DNA of 19,302 nucleotides from UBA5336 sp039034035. GTDB lineage: Bacteria > Pseudomonadota > Alphaproteobacteria > Caulobacterales > Hyphomonadaceae. The translations under genes were made by a program, and so were the position numbers. This document shows, piece after piece, positions 7,276-14,392 of the stretch. The notes below the pieces were generated by a model that worked only from the letters and a program-made list of their open reading frames with translations, had not been told where the DNA came from and did no database searches. Position 1 is the stretch's first letter, and the number at the start of each line of letters is the position of its first letter. The stretch is taken from contig JBCCBN010000041.1 in NCBI GenBank assembly GCA_039034035.1, forward strand, positions 1-19,302. Direction: 5' to 3'.

Positions 7276-8253
7276 TCAGTCGCCGTCACCCTCGGCCACC
7301 ACGAAGGGCTTGCCGTTCAGCATCGGCACAGCGGCGGCATTGGGATGGATCGGATCGGCAATCGCATCGAAAGAGACGGTTTGCAGCGGCGTTGCTTCGC
7401 CCGGCTCCGTAAGGGCCGGTGCATCGTCCGGCGCCAGAGCATGGAACGCCGCTTCTATCAGTTCGGTGACATGCCCGTTTCGCGCCAGCGCGCTGTGGCC
7501 GCCCAGCATGATCGCAACCACACGCTGCTCGTCGCGCTCAGCCGCCGCCATCAGATTGAAGCCCGAGGCGCGTGTATAGCCGGTCTTGATGCCGTCCACC
7601 CCGTCCACATTGCCGAGCAGCTTGTTGTGGTTCTTGTAGGTGCGGCGTCCATACTTGAATTCAGACGTCGAGAAATAGGCGTAGAAATCGGGATGGTCGC
7701 CCATCATCGCTTCGGCGAGGCGCGCCATGTCCCGCGCCGTCGTCACCTGTTCGGGATCGTGCAGACCGGAGGCGTTCATGAACAACGTGTCGTTCATGCC
7801 CAGGGTACGCGCCTTCACGGTCATCAGCGCAGCAAACCGGTCCTCGCTGTCGGCAATGTGTTCGGCAATCACAACCGCCACATCATTGGCAGACTTCGTC
7901 ACCAGCGCATCGATGGCGTCCGCCACTTCGATGGTCCCGCCCGCCTTCAGCCTCAGATTCGACGGCGGCTGTTTTGCCGCCCGGCGTGACACCGTCATCC
8001 GGTCGTCCAGCGCGATGCGCCCGGCCTCGATCTCATCGAACAGCATGTAGAGCGCCATCACCTTGGTCAGCGACGCCGGATGCCGCTCGGCATCGGCATG
8101 GCGAGCATGCAGTACCGTGCCGGTGTCTGACGCAACGACGATGGAGGCATATTTCTCTGCCGTTGCCGAAAGCGGTAGCGACACCATCCCCAGAATCATG
8201 GCGAAGCCCAAAAGGGCAGGGCGAAGAGATCGGGCAAGGATGGCGCTGTTCAT
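7276..8253 (-). CDS. dacA: D-alanyl-D-alanine carboxypeptidase (PBP5/DacA type, peptidase S11)
   Basis: This periplasmic serine enzyme removes the terminal D-alanine from peptidoglycan pentapeptides and so controls cross-linking. All three penicillin-binding motifs are present: SLTK (61-64, catalytic Ser and Lys), SAN (121-123) and KTG (223-225). A signal peptide with a hydrophobic core (about 11-30) ends near ATA. At 325 residues it is shorter than E. coli PBP5 (about 400). The region after the catalytic domain is only about 70 residues, without a clear second beta domain or a C-terminal amphipathic anchor. GAGGGA lies before the ATG. It is divergent from the phasin gene and upstream of tatABC. 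The family is certain; the symbol is by similarity. Confidence 0.92.
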   Translation of the reverse strand: MNSAILARSLRPALLGFAMILGMVSLPLSATAEKYASIVVASDTGTVLHARHADAERHPASLTKVMALYMLFDEIEAGRIALDDRMTVSRRAAKQPPSNLRLKAGGTIEVADAIDALVTKSANDVAVVIAEHIADSEDRFAALMTVKARTLGMNDTLFMNASGLHDPEQVTTARDMARLAEAMMGDHPDFYAYFSTSEFKYGRRTYKNHNKLLGNVDGVDGIKTGYTRASGFNLMAAAERDEQRVVAIMLGGHSALARNGHVTELIEAAFHALAPDDAPALTEPGEATPLQTVSFDAIADPIHPNAAAVPMLNGKPFVVAEGDGD

Positions 8254-8438
8254 GGGTCGTGTCCCTCAATCAGACTGGATAGGCGGGGCCTTGCAAGGAT
8301 CAGGGCAATTTCGTGACATCCGGTTGATTGCCCGTTAACGCCAATCCCGCATCAGGTGATCTGGCCCCCGCATTTGCTGGCCAAGGCGGCCCGCGACCAC
8401 CTCGGAAAACAAAAAATGGTGCACCGCACAAAAATATC

Positions 8439-8467
8439 TTGCACTTGCGAAGCGATTCCCCTAGTTA
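8439..8467 (+). promoter_or_regulatory. Sigma-70-like promoter of the phasin gene
   Basis: A -35 box TTGCAC (8439-8444) and a -10 box TAGTTA (8462-8467) are separated by exactly 17 nt, about 37 nt before the phasin start. The -35 region is TGC/GCA-rich (also GGTGCACC at 8418-8425), which would suit a PhaR-type repressor. That regulator is an inference. Confidence 0.55.
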
Positions 8468-8504
8468 GGTGAAGAGCCACACACCACACCAAGGAGCGCC
8501 GGCA

Positions 8505-8954
8505 ATGCCCAAGGCAAAAGCACAAACCCCGCAATTTCCCTTTCCCGCGATGAATGGTGAGGCACCGATCTCGCCCGAAGCCATGAAAGAAGGCGTCGAG
8601 CGCCTCATGAGCATGGCCAGCGAGATGACTGAACTTCAGCGCGAAGGCCTCTCGGCGGCCGCCGAATCCGCCCGGGTGTCCGCCAAGGGCATGCAGGAAG
8701 TCAACGCCCGCGGCCTCGCTTTCTTCCAGGGAGCCATGTCGTCCATGATGGAAGTGTCCAAATCCATGGCTGGTGCGAAATCCCTGCAGGAAGCGGTTGA
8801 GATGCAAGCCAACCTCTCCAAGGCGGCGATGGAAACCTACATGACCGAAGCCAACGCAGTCGCTACCCTGATGGCTGAGACCATGCGCGAAGCAGCCGAG
8901 CCGCTGAACGCCCATGCCGGCCAGTGCGTCGAGCGCCTGAACGTCGCCAAGTAA
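8505..8954 (+). CDS. Phasin family protein
   Basis: Phasins coat polyhydroxyalkanoate granules and modulate their number and size. The 149-residue product is almost wholly helical, Ala/Met/Glu-rich and without a signal peptide. It has the family-type central region (SAAAESARVSAKGMQEVNAR, then FFQGAMSSMMEVSKSMAGAKSLQEAVEMQ). The chosen ATG has AAGGAG about 8 nt upstream. An in-frame GTG at 8469 lies inside the likely promoter and is rejected. It has its own promoter and a strong hairpin terminator, so it is probably monocistronic and highly expressed. No PHA synthase is in the window. A role in stress-associated granule binding is a family-level expectation. Confidence 0.88.
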   Translation: MPKAKAQTPQFPFPAMNGEAPISPEAMKEGVERLMSMASEMTELQREGLSAAAESARVSAKGMQEVNARGLAFFQGAMSSMMEVSKSMAGAKSLQEAVEMQANLSKAAMETYMTEANAVATLMAETMREAAEPLNAHAGQCVERLNVAK

Positions 8955-8984
8955 GACGCCTCCCGCACCTTGCGGCAGAGTTTG

Positions 8985-9018
8985 AGAAGCCGGTCCCATC
9001 GCGGGGCCGGCTTCTTCG
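8985..9018 (+). terminator. Intrinsic terminator of the phasin gene
   Basis: AGAAGCCGGTCCC (8985-8997) pairs with GGGGCCGGCTTCT (9003-9015) over 13 bp with one G-T pair and a 5-nt loop. The descending arm ends in CTTCTTCG, a short U-rich tail. It lies 30 nt after the phasin stop. Confidence 0.75.
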
Positions 9019-9113
9019 ATTCGCGTCTCCGCCCACCACAAACCCCCAGTCAATTTCTCTACAAGGTGGACGGTCGCGAGCGCTGGCCCCATATGGGGGG
9101 CGTGGTTGATTTC

Positions 9114-9503
9114 ATGGACTTCAAAACGCTCGAGCGGCCAGGATCGCCGAACACGTTCCTTCTCGCGCCGGATGGCTTGTGCGACCGGGCGACCCCCGAC
9201 GAAATCGCACCCCATTTCGAAACCGCCCCGGCCGACCTCTTCGCCCGCGCCGCCGCCGTGCTGGACGGTGACCGCGCCATCCGCATCGATGCCCAAGACA
9301 CCGCCGCGCTGCGCCTCAAGGCCGTCGCCACCACGCCCCTGTTGCGCTTCAAGGATGACCTCGACCTGGCGGTCCTCCCCGCGCCAGGCGGCGGGTCCGG
9401 CGCAACCCTCGCCATCTATTCCCGCTCCCGCCTGGGCCATTCCGACCTCGGCGCGAATGCCCGCCGGGTGCGCACACTGGTGAAAAATCTCCATGCGACA
9501 TGA
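9114..9503 (+). CDS. DUF1499 family protein
   Basis: This protein of about 129 residues matches DUF1499, a family without a firmly established function. It shows the early RPGSPNTFLLAPDGLC block, the central LLRFKDDLDLAVLPA, and the diagnostic C-terminal stretch IYSRSRLGHSDLGANARRV. No signal peptide is seen with this start. Start choice is uncertain. ATG at 9114 gives the MDFKTL beginning; ATG at 9093 or GTG at 9102 would add four to seven residues, and the frame is open further upstream to 8970, through the phasin terminator. The stop lies just past the earliest possible clpS start, so it may be transcribed with clpS-clpA. Confidence 0.8.
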   Translation: MDFKTLERPGSPNTFLLAPDGLCDRATPDEIAPHFETAPADLFARAAAVLDGDRAIRIDAQDTAALRLKAVATTPLLRFKDDLDLAVLPAPGGGSGATLAIYSRSRLGHSDLGANARRVRTLVKNLHAT

Positions 9504-9585
9504 ATCCGAACTTGAAACCCGCCGCAGGGATGGTCACGCTAGGAACGATCCGATGTTGAGCTTGGCCCAAGATGAGAGACCGGCG

Positions 9586-9966
9586 ATGAACCCGCTGACG
9601 ATGAACGATCCCGAAGGGCCGTCCATTCCCGGCGATGGCGACAGCGATACCGGCGGCAATGGGAACGACCAGGACCTCGGCATCGTGACCAAGACCCGGG
9701 TGCGGACCAAGAAGCCGTCCCTCTACCGGGTCATGCTCCTCAATGACGATTACACGCCGATGGAATTCGTCGTGTTCGTGCTTGAGCGTTTCTTCAACAA
9801 GAGCCGGGAGGAAGCGACCCGGATCATGTTGCACGTACACCAGAAAGGTGTCGGGCTATGTGGGGTGTTTACGTACGAAGTCGCTGAAACGAAAGTGGCG
9901 CAGGTCCTCGATATGGCCCAGCGCAATGAGCATCCGTTGCAGTGCATTATGGAAAAAGACGATTGA
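9586..9966 (+). CDS. clpS: ClpS, N-degron adaptor of the ClpAP protease
   Basis: ClpS binds proteins with destabilising N-terminal residues and delivers them to ClpA for unfolding and degradation by ClpP. The core has the conserved LLNDDYTPMEFVVFVLERFF block, with the Asp-Asp-Tyr-Thr and Met of the binding pocket, and HVHQKGVGLCGVFTYEVAETK with the pocket His. The flexible N-terminal part before it is Gly/Asp-rich, as is usual for the inhibitory tail. From this ATG the protein is 126 residues, near the family size. ATG at 9553 (AGGA 8 nt upstream) and ATG at 9493 are alternatives that only lengthen the disordered N-terminus. It ends 16 bp before clpA, so the pair is one operon. Confidence 0.94.
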   Translation: MNPLTMNDPEGPSIPGDGDSDTGGNGNDQDLGIVTKTRVRTKKPSLYRVMLLNDDYTPMEFVVFVLERFFNKSREEATRIMLHVHQKGVGLCGVFTYEVAETKVAQVLDMAQRNEHPLQCIMEKDD

Positions 9967-9982
9967 TGATTAGAGGTGCCCC

Positions 9983-12304
9983 TTGCCCAGTTTGACCCCC
10001 AGCCTCGAACAAGCCCTTGAACGCGCGCTCACCTATGCCGCCGACCGGGACCATGAATACGCAACGCTGGAGCACCTGCTCCTCGCCCTCATTGAAGACG
10101 ATGATGCCGCCGAAGTCATGACCGCCTGCAAGGTCGACATGGATCGGCTCGGCGCGGACCTCACCGGCTATCTCGACGATGAGCTTTCCAGCCTTGTCGT
10201 CGATGACGGCGCTGGCCGCGTCCAGCCCACCGCCGCCTTCCAGCGCGTTGTCCAGCGCGCGATCCTGCACGTGGAAAGCTCCGGCCGCGACGAGGTCACC
10301 GGCGCCAACATCCTCGTCTCCATCTTCTCCGAACGCGAAAGCCACGCCGCCTACTTCCTGCAGGAGCAGGACATGACCCGCTACGACGCGGTCAACTACA
10401 TCTCCCACGGCGTCGCCAAGAAATCCGGCGCATCCCGCTCCACCACGCCCCGCGGCGCCGAAAGCAACGAAGACGGCAACGTCAAATCCGGCAATGAAGT
10501 GCTCGACGCCTACTGCGTGAACCTCAACCAGAAGGCCCGCTCAGGAAAGATCGATCCGCTCATCGGCCGCGAGCTGGAAATCGAGCGCTGCATCGAGATC
10601 CTGTGCCGCCGCAACAAGAACAACCCGATCCTGGTCGGTGACCCGGGCGTCGGCAAGACCGCCATCGCCGAAGGGCTTGCCAAGAAGATCGTCGATGAGG
10701 AAGTCCCCCACATCCTCGATGAAGCAGTGATCTACTCCCTCGACATGGGCGCCCTGCTCGCCGGCACCCGTTATCGCGGCGACTTCGAAGAGCGCCTGAA
10801 ATCGGTGATGAAGGAGATGGAAAACCTCGACAAGGGCATCCTCTTCATCGACGAGATCCACACCGTCATCGGCGCCGGCGCAACCTCCGGCGGAGCGATG
10901 GACGCGTCCAACCTCCTCAAGCCTGCCCTCCAGTCAGGCGAGTTGCGCTGCATGGGCTCGACCACCTACAAGGAATACAAGCAGCATTTCGAGAAGGACC
11001 GCGCGCTCAGCCGCCGGTTCCGCAAGATCGACGTGGTCGAACCCACCGTGCCCGACGCCATCAAGATCCTCCAGGGCCTCAAGCCCAAATTCGAGGAGTT
11101 CCACGGCCTGCGCTACACCAATGAAGCCATCAAGGCCGCCGTCGAACTGGCCGACCGCTACCTCACCGACCGGAAATTGCCCGACAAGGCCATCGACGTC
11201 ATCGATGAGGCTGGCGCCAGTCAATGGCTCAAGCCCGAAGGTAAGCGCCGAAAGACCGTCGGCGTCCGCGACATCGAAGCGATTGTCGCCAAGATCGCGC
11301 GCATCCCCCCCAAACAGGTCACCAAGGACGATGCCAATCGCCTCAAATCCCTGGATGCAGACCTCAAGCGCGTCGTCTTCGGTCAGGATCCCGCGCTGGA
11401 AGCGCTCGCAGCCTCGATCAAGATGGCCCGGGCCGGCCTGCGCGAGCCCAACAAGCCCATCGGGTCCTACCTGTTCACGGGCCCCACCGGCGTCGGCAAG
11501 ACCGAAGCGGCCAAACAGCTCGCGTCCATTCTTGGCGTCGAGATGCTCCGCTTCGACATGTCCGAATACATGGAACGCCACACGGTTTCCCGGCTCATCG
11601 GTGCGCCCCCCGGCTATGTCGGCTATGATCAGGGCGTCCTGCTCACCGATGGTGTGGACCAGCACCCCCATTGCGTCCTCCTGCTGGACGAGATCGAGAA
11701 GGCCCATCCGGACCTCTTCAACATCCTCCTCCAGGTGATGGACAATGGCGCGCTCACCGATGCCAACGGCCGCAAGGTCGATTTCCGCAATGTCGTCCTG
11801 ATCATGACCACCAATGCCGGCGCGTCCGACGCCGCGAAGAACTCCATCGGGTTCGGTGCCGGCAAGAAGGATGGCGAAGTCGACGAAGCGCTCAAGCGCA
11901 TGTTCACGCCCGAATTCCGCAATCGGCTCGATTCCACCATCAAGTTCGGCGGCCTGACCCCGGAAATCATCGATCGCGTGGTCGAGAAGTTCGTGCTCCA
12001 GCTCGAACTCCAGCTCAGCGACCGCAATGTCACGATCGAGATCACCAAACGCGCCCGCGACTGGCTCGCCAAGCGCGGTTTCGATGCGGAAATGGGCGCC
12101 CGCCCGCTCTCCCGCACGATCCAGGAGCACGTCAAGAAGCCGATGGCCGAAGAACTCCTCTTCGGCAAGCTCACCAAGGGCGGCACGGTGAAGATCGATG
12201 TCGACAAGAAAGACGAGGAGAAACTCGCTTTCAAATATGTCGAGGTCAAAACGCCCGCTTCGAAGTCGAAGGAAGAGGAAGACGACGCCGAAGAGGCGGT
12301 ATAG
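9983..12304 (+). CDS. clpA: ClpA, ATPase subunit of the ClpAP protease
   Basis: ClpA is the hexameric AAA+ unfoldase that feeds substrates to ClpP, with ClpS as adaptor. In 773 residues the order is: Clp-N repeat domain (1-145), linker, first AAA module with Walker A GDPGVGKT (219-226) and Walker B GILFIDEIH (285-293), second AAA module with Walker A GPTGVGKT (500-507) and a Walker B with LLLDEIEKAHPDL, then the ClpP-docking loop IGF (622-624) and a small C-terminal domain. There is no ClpB-type long middle coiled coil, so this is ClpA. The tail is acidic (KEEEDDAEEAV). The start is TTG with GAGGTG upstream, and this gives exactly the family N-terminus. clpP is not in this window. Confidence 0.97.
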   Translation: MPSLTPSLEQALERALTYAADRDHEYATLEHLLLALIEDDDAAEVMTACKVDMDRLGADLTGYLDDELSSLVVDDGAGRVQPTAAFQRVVQRAILHVESSGRDEVTGANILVSIFSERESHAAYFLQEQDMTRYDAVNYISHGVAKKSGASRSTTPRGAESNEDGNVKSGNEVLDAYCVNLNQKARSGKIDPLIGRELEIERCIEILCRRNKNNPILVGDPGVGKTAIAEGLAKKIVDEEVPHILDEAVIYSLDMGALLAGTRYRGDFEERLKSVMKEMENLDKGILFIDEIHTVIGAGATSGGAMDASNLLKPALQSGELRCMGSTTYKEYKQHFEKDRALSRRFRKIDVVEPTVPDAIKILQGLKPKFEEFHGLRYTNEAIKAAVELADRYLTDRKLPDKAIDVIDEAGASQWLKPEGKRRKTVGVRDIEAIVAKIARIPPKQVTKDDANRLKSLDADLKRVVFGQDPALEALAASIKMARAGLREPNKPIGSYLFTGPTGVGKTEAAKQLASILGVEMLRFDMSEYMERHTVSRLIGAPPGYVGYDQGVLLTDGVDQHPHCVLLLDEIEKAHPDLFNILLQVMDNGALTDANGRKVDFRNVVLIMTTNAGASDAAKNSIGFGAGKKDGEVDEALKRMFTPEFRNRLDSTIKFGGLTPEIIDRVVEKFVLQLELQLSDRNVTIEITKRARDWLAKRGFDAEMGARPLSRTIQEHVKKPMAEELLFGKLTKGGTVKIDVDKKDEEKLAFKYVEVKTPASKSKEEEDDAEEAV

Positions 12305-12346
12305 CGCCACGCCCCTTGGCATCGGCTGCGCGGGATGGGGCCGTCC

Positions 12347-12937
12347 ATGGAAGATGACCCGTCCTGCGGTTATGACGCCGTCGCCAGCGAGTTCATGGCG
12401 GTCCGGTCCACGTCCGGGCAAGGCCTTGTGCGGGCCTGGGCGCGTCAACTGCCCCGGGGCTGCTCAATCATCGATGTCGGCTCCGGGCACGGCGAACCCC
12501 TCACCGCCGTCCTGGTTGACGAGGGGCTGGACGTATCCGCCATCGATGCCGCGCCGGCCATGGTCGCCGCCTTCCGGCAACGCTTCCCCGAACTGGAAAT
12601 CGCCTGCGAACCTGCAGAAACCAGTCCCTTCTTTGATCGAACATTTGACGCCGCACTTTGCGTGGGCCTCGTATTCCTTCTGCCCGAAGATCGCCAGCGC
12701 AGGCTTCTGCTGCGGGTGTCCGAGGCTTTGAACTCGGGCGGGCAACTCCTGTTCTCGGCCCCTCGACAGGTCTGCACCTGGACCGATGTCCTAACCGGCA
12801 AACCCTCCTGGTCGCTGGGCACCGAAGCCTATGAAATTCTGCTCTCTGAAACAGGCATGAGCCTCACCGGTGTCGATACCGATGAGGGCGGGACACACTA
12901 TTTCATGGCCCGCAAGACCGGCTCCAAGCTGGGCTGA
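12347..12937 (+). CDS. Class I SAM-dependent methyltransferase, substrate unknown
   Basis: The protein is about 196 residues with the Rossmann-type SAM-binding motif IIDVGSGHGEP (41-51). The acidic end of strand 2 follows (LDVSAIDAAPAMVAAF, about 62-77), then a motif IV region with FDAALCVGLVFLLP and a post-motif segment with LNSGGQLLFSAP. This is the layout of Methyltransf_11/25-type small-molecule enzymes. There is no signal peptide or membrane segment. Nothing in the sequence gives the substrate. It lies about 40 bp behind clpA and may be read through from it, but a link with ClpAP is not implied. ATG at 12335 is an alternative start with a poorer ribosome site. Confidence 0.85.
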   Translation: MEDDPSCGYDAVASEFMAVRSTSGQGLVRAWARQLPRGCSIIDVGSGHGEPLTAVLVDEGLDVSAIDAAPAMVAAFRQRFPELEIACEPAETSPFFDRTFDAALCVGLVFLLPEDRQRRLLLRVSEALNSGGQLLFSAPRQVCTWTDVLTGKPSWSLGTEAYEILLSETGMSLTGVDTDEGGTHYFMARKTGSKLG

Positions 12938-13131
12938 CAGCACCGGCTCGCGCGCCCTGCGCCGCCGCCAGCGCGGCCCCACCCCTACGGAACCGTAACT
13001 GGACCTTCACAGCGGTCGCCCGTTTTGTGCTGCGCAGGGACGGGGCCCAGAACGGCCCAACCGGCCAAGAACCCGGTACAGGTCCCGTGCGTGGCTTACC
13101 CGACAATTCAGCCGAAGAAAGGTGTGATCCC

Positions 13132-13710
13132 ATGAAGGTGTTCACCGCTCCCATAGTGTCCGTGTTTGCCCTTACGCTCCCCCTGGCGCTCCCGCTGGGC
13201 CTTGCCGCCTGCGCCACATCCGAGCCGCCGCAACCGGCGCTCAGCGCGGACATGTCATCGCTGACGCCCGAGCGCACCGCCGAAATCGGCGCGCTCAATG
13301 CGGTCGCGTCCCTGCTCATCGATGCCGAAACCGGCTACCGGGACGCTGCCCGCATGCCCGACAATGAACCCCGCGTCCGCAAGTCCCTCAACGCGCTTGC
13401 AGACCAACGGGCGGAGGAATTGCTCCGCGTCCAGCGCCGGGTCGGTGTCCTGGGTGGGGAGCCCGACCAGTTCGGCGGCGCCATGGGTGCGCCCAGCCGC
13501 CTGTATGCTGATCTCCAGACCATCGTCTCCAACGATACCCGCGTCGCCCTCGACAGCGTCCTGCGCACCGAACGGGCGCTGATGAAGCGGATCAAACGCC
13601 GCTTGCCAGACGCTGAGACGGCCACGTCCAAAAAGCTCCTGCGCACCATCCACGGCCAGGTCGCCGCCGACATCCGCGCTCTGGAACGCCTCAAAGCCGA
13701 AGAAACCTGA
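13132..13710 (+). CDS. Putative lipoprotein with DUF2383-like four-helix region
   Basis: The 192-residue product has a lipoprotein signal: a hydrophobic stretch (about 5-23) and the lipobox LAAC (24-27), so Cys27 would be acylated. Ala at +2 would direct it to the outer membrane. The mature part is helical and resembles DUF2383 / PA2169-type four-helix bundles. Paired-helix features include ALNAVASLLIDAETGYRDAA, a middle LADQRAEELLRVQRRVGVLGGEPDQFG and a later LDSVLRTERALMKRIKRRLP. The family resemblance is moderate, and such proteins are usually cytosolic, so the lipoprotein signal is unusual. AAAGGTG precedes the chosen ATG; longer in-frame starts are poor. The 194-bp gap upstream must hold its promoter, but I could not identify one. 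Confidence 0.72.
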   Translation: MKVFTAPIVSVFALTLPLALPLGLAACATSEPPQPALSADMSSLTPERTAEIGALNAVASLLIDAETGYRDAARMPDNEPRVRKSLNALADQRAEELLRVQRRVGVLGGEPDQFGGAMGAPSRLYADLQTIVSNDTRVALDSVLRTERALMKRIKRRLPDAETATSKKLLRTIHGQVAADIRALERLKAEET

Positions 13711-13832
13711 CCCCACACCCGCAACAGGGCAGGGGGGCGCCGCAGCGGTCGAAAACCCGCCCCGCGCCCCAATCCACCCTCAGCGCACCTCACCCCAAAG
13801 GGTGACTGCCCGCCGGGCGGCCAGCCCGCCCC

Positions 13833-13865
13833 CGCGGAGGCGATTGGCGCAGCCAATCTGCCGCG
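13833..13865. other. Long interrupted hairpin between convergent genes
   Basis: GATTGGC (13842-13848) and GCCAATC (13852-13858) flank a GCA loop, and CGCGG (13833-13837) pairs with CCGCG (13861-13865) beyond a small internal loop. It lies in the GC-rich 168-bp gap between the DUF2383-like gene and hspQ, which converge. A smaller CGGGC/GCCCG stem is just before it. Without a T-run it is not a canonical terminator. Confidence 0.5.
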
Positions 13866-13878
13866 AGCGAAACATAAC

Positions 13879-14340
13879 TCAGTTTGCGATGTTCGGTTTC
13901 AGGCGATACTGGCCCTTATCGGTCTCCTCGAACACGTCGAGAATATCGGGGTGGTTCACTGGCTCGTCGGTGTCATCGGGCAACAAGTTCTGCTCCGAGA
14001 CATAGGCCACATAATGGGTGCGCTCATTCTCGGCGAACAGGTGGTAATAGGGCTGCGCCTTGTCGGGGCGGACCTCTTCCGGGATCGATTCATACCATTC
14101 ATCGGTATTGTTGAACTCCGGATCGACATCGAAGATCACGCCGCGAAACGGAAACATCCGGTGGCGCACCACCTGGCCGATCTGGAACTTCGCCACCCGC
14201 GCGCTCTCATTGCGGGGGCGATAATCGCGGATTTCTCCGGCCGGAGCAGGCGCGGGGCCGGCCACCGGCTCCGGTTCGGGACGCCTTGCCAGGCCCATTG
14301 CGGCGCCGATCCGGCTGAAAAATCGTGAAAGACTACTCAT
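13879..14340 (-). CDS. hspQ: HspQ / hemimethylated-DNA-binding YccV-like protein
   Basis: HspQ in E. coli is a small heat-shock protein that binds hemimethylated DNA and acts as a specificity factor for Lon. The 153 residues have a variable N-terminal third, rich in Pro and Ala after the possible helix SSLSRFFSRIGAAMG. The conserved domain runs from about residue 50: KFQIGQVVRHRMFPFRGVIFDVDPEF, then WYESIPEEVRPDKAQPYYHLF and THYVAYVSEQNL. The protein is longer than E. coli HspQ (about 105) because of the N- and C-terminal extensions, which are common in alphaproteobacterial members. An in-frame ATG at 14424 would overlap ppx and is rejected. It is divergent from ppx across 52 bp. The molecular role in this organism is inferred from the family. 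Confidence 0.9.
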   Translation of the reverse strand: MSSLSRFFSRIGAAMGLARRPEPEPVAGPAPAPAGEIRDYRPRNESARVAKFQIGQVVRHRMFPFRGVIFDVDPEFNNTDEWYESIPEEVRPDKAQPYYHLFAENERTHYVAYVSEQNLLPDDTDEPVNHPDILDVFEETDKGQYRLKPNIAN

Positions 14341-14392
14341 AGGCCCTGCTTGTGCTACAGCTTTCGCCAACGAACAAGATTTAGGCCAACCC

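Noticed and set aside
8469..8504. GTG at 8469 as the phasin start
   Set aside because: It lies next to the -10 box, and AAGGAG is correctly spaced only for the ATG at 8505.
8352..9494. 380-codon minus-strand frame opposite the phasin and DUF1499 genes
   Set aside because: It crosses the phasin promoter and terminator and shows no family motif.
10934..12448. 504-codon open frame on the minus strand opposite clpA
   Set aside because: It mirrors the codon structure of clpA, whose motifs are unmistakable; high GC keeps antisense frames open.
12989..13024. GGAAC followed by CGTT upstream of the DUF2383-like gene, as a possible EcfG general-stress promoter
   Set aside because: The spacing is 27 nt, while the EcfG pattern needs about 16-17; nearer CGGT does not match.
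14349..14378. CTTGT and ACAAG inverted repeat between hspQ and ppx as an operator
   Set aside because: Only 5-bp arms with a 20-nt centre, expected by chance at this GC and length.
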